Source: UBA11222 sp030652895 (GTDB lineage: Bacteria > Pseudomonadota > Alphaproteobacteria > UBA11222). Taken from it: DNA of 21,978 nucleotides. The notes beneath the pieces are model-generated. The model did not search any database. It had not been told where the DNA came from and was given only the letters and a program-made list of their open reading frames with translations. The stretch is taken from NCBI GenBank assembly GCA_038318895.1, contig JBBQCS010000049.1, forward strand, positions 1 through 21,978, in the 5' to 3' direction. Of this stretch, positions 21,669 through 21,978 are shown piece after piece. A program made the translations under genes and the position numbers. How positions within the stretch are numbered: the first letter of the stretch is position 1; every line of letters starts with the position of its first letter.

Positions 21669-21978
21669 TTAGAAAGCGTAGGCGATGTTGATGGAGGCGA
21701 AGTCGCGGTCATTCAGCGGGGCGTCGGGACCGAAATTGGCGGTCCAGCTGACACTTCCGGTCCAGCGCGACTGATAGTTCGCCGCCAGCGAGAGGCCAAT
21801 CGCCTTGCGTTCAGCCTGATAATTGCCGAGCGGCGACGGCGTGCGGCCACCCAGATCCCAGCGCCACGCAACTTGCGGCACCAGGTTGACGGGTGTACCG
21901 AAGACGCGGTTATAGGTCAGGTTAAAGATACCGACTGCGCCCCACGAGAACGGCGTGGCGTAGTTGGTTGGCCCCTTC
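21669..21978 (-). CDS. DUF1302-type outer-membrane protein, C-terminal part (partial)
   Basis: The final 102 codons of a gene entering from beyond the window. Alternating beta-strand segments (GLSLAANYQSRWTGSVSWTA, then DRDFASINIAYAF) and a terminal Phe are typical of outer-membrane beta-barrels. The pattern VNLVPQVAWRWDLGGRTPSP, then NDRDFASI near the end, resembles the C-terminus of DUF1302 proteins, which often sit beside steroid, terpene or hydrocarbon degradation genes in Proteobacteria. The start, signal peptide and N-terminal domains lie outside, so the family call rests on the tail alone. Confidence 0.65.
   Translation of the reverse strand, partial: KGPTNYATPFSWGAVGIFNLTYNRVFGTPVNLVPQVAWRWDLGGRTPSPLGNYQAERKAIGLSLAANYQSRWTGSVSWTANFGPDAPLNDRDFASINIAYAF

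Noticed and set aside
1..21978. CRISPR array, prophage, toxin-antitoxin or defence island
   Set aside because: No regularly spaced repeats, phage structural genes, paired toxin-antitoxin genes or defence nucleases were seen; the small gene after luxI lacks any toxin or antitoxin feature.

Overview
The window is a chromosomal stretch of an alphaproteobacterium. The evidence is gene content and style: a glyS-ppdK-meaB run, a DUF2336 protein, a zf-CHCC zinc-ribbon protein of the complex I 13 kDa type, a LuxR/LuxI pair with alphaproteobacterial-type sequence, and GC-rich genes with many GCG/GGC codons. The genus cannot be fixed from sequence reading alone. A lipid- or hydrocarbon-degrading lifestyle is plausible, given the beta-oxidation genes, an epoxide hydrolase, two further alpha/beta hydrolases, a luciferase-like monooxygenase remnant and a DUF1302-type outer-membrane protein.

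Layout. 1-3776 (+): the 3' end of glyS, then ppdK (pyruvate phosphate dikinase) and meaB (G-protein chaperone), closely packed. 3781-6582 (-): a three-gene run of a DUF6629-like membrane protein, a GT4-type glycosyltransferase and a UDP-glucuronate 4-epimerase-like enzyme, probably for a surface glycan. 6789-7625: tRNA-Gln(UUG) with a good promoter, followed directly by a decayed IS481-family transposase end fused to the last 60 or so codons of a luciferase-like monooxygenase, which is an insertion/deletion scar. 7778-8920 (+): epoxide hydrolase. 8921-9401: non-coding, holding a repeat-like element with inverted ends.

9402-11127 (+): a quorum-sensing island of luxR, a palindromic lux-box-like operator, luxI and a 72-residue unknown protein. 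It is visibly more AT-rich than the flanks. It is followed by a 130-base intergenic stretch packed with overlapping inverted repeats.

11371-15528: fatty-acid oxidation genes. These are a dienoyl-CoA isomerase (-), a divergent MaoC-type hydratase 2 (+) and a bifunctional enoyl-CoA hydratase/3-hydroxyacyl-CoA dehydrogenase (+). An HSL-type esterase (-) follows at 15544-16494.

16615-19774: signalling genes. A single-domain response regulator (+) meets a cytoplasmic PAS histidine kinase (-) tail to tail with a 4-base overlap, and a DUF2336 protein lies upstream of the kinase in the same orientation. 19915-21570 (+): zinc-ribbon protein, Cys-based phosphatase and alpha/beta hydrolase, closed by a strong bidirectional terminator. 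The window ends inside a DUF1302-like outer-membrane protein (-).

The most interesting parts are the quorum-sensing cassette with its small unknown third gene and structured downstream region, and the DUF2336/kinase/convergent response-regulator locus. I did not find a clearly new defence or mobile system.
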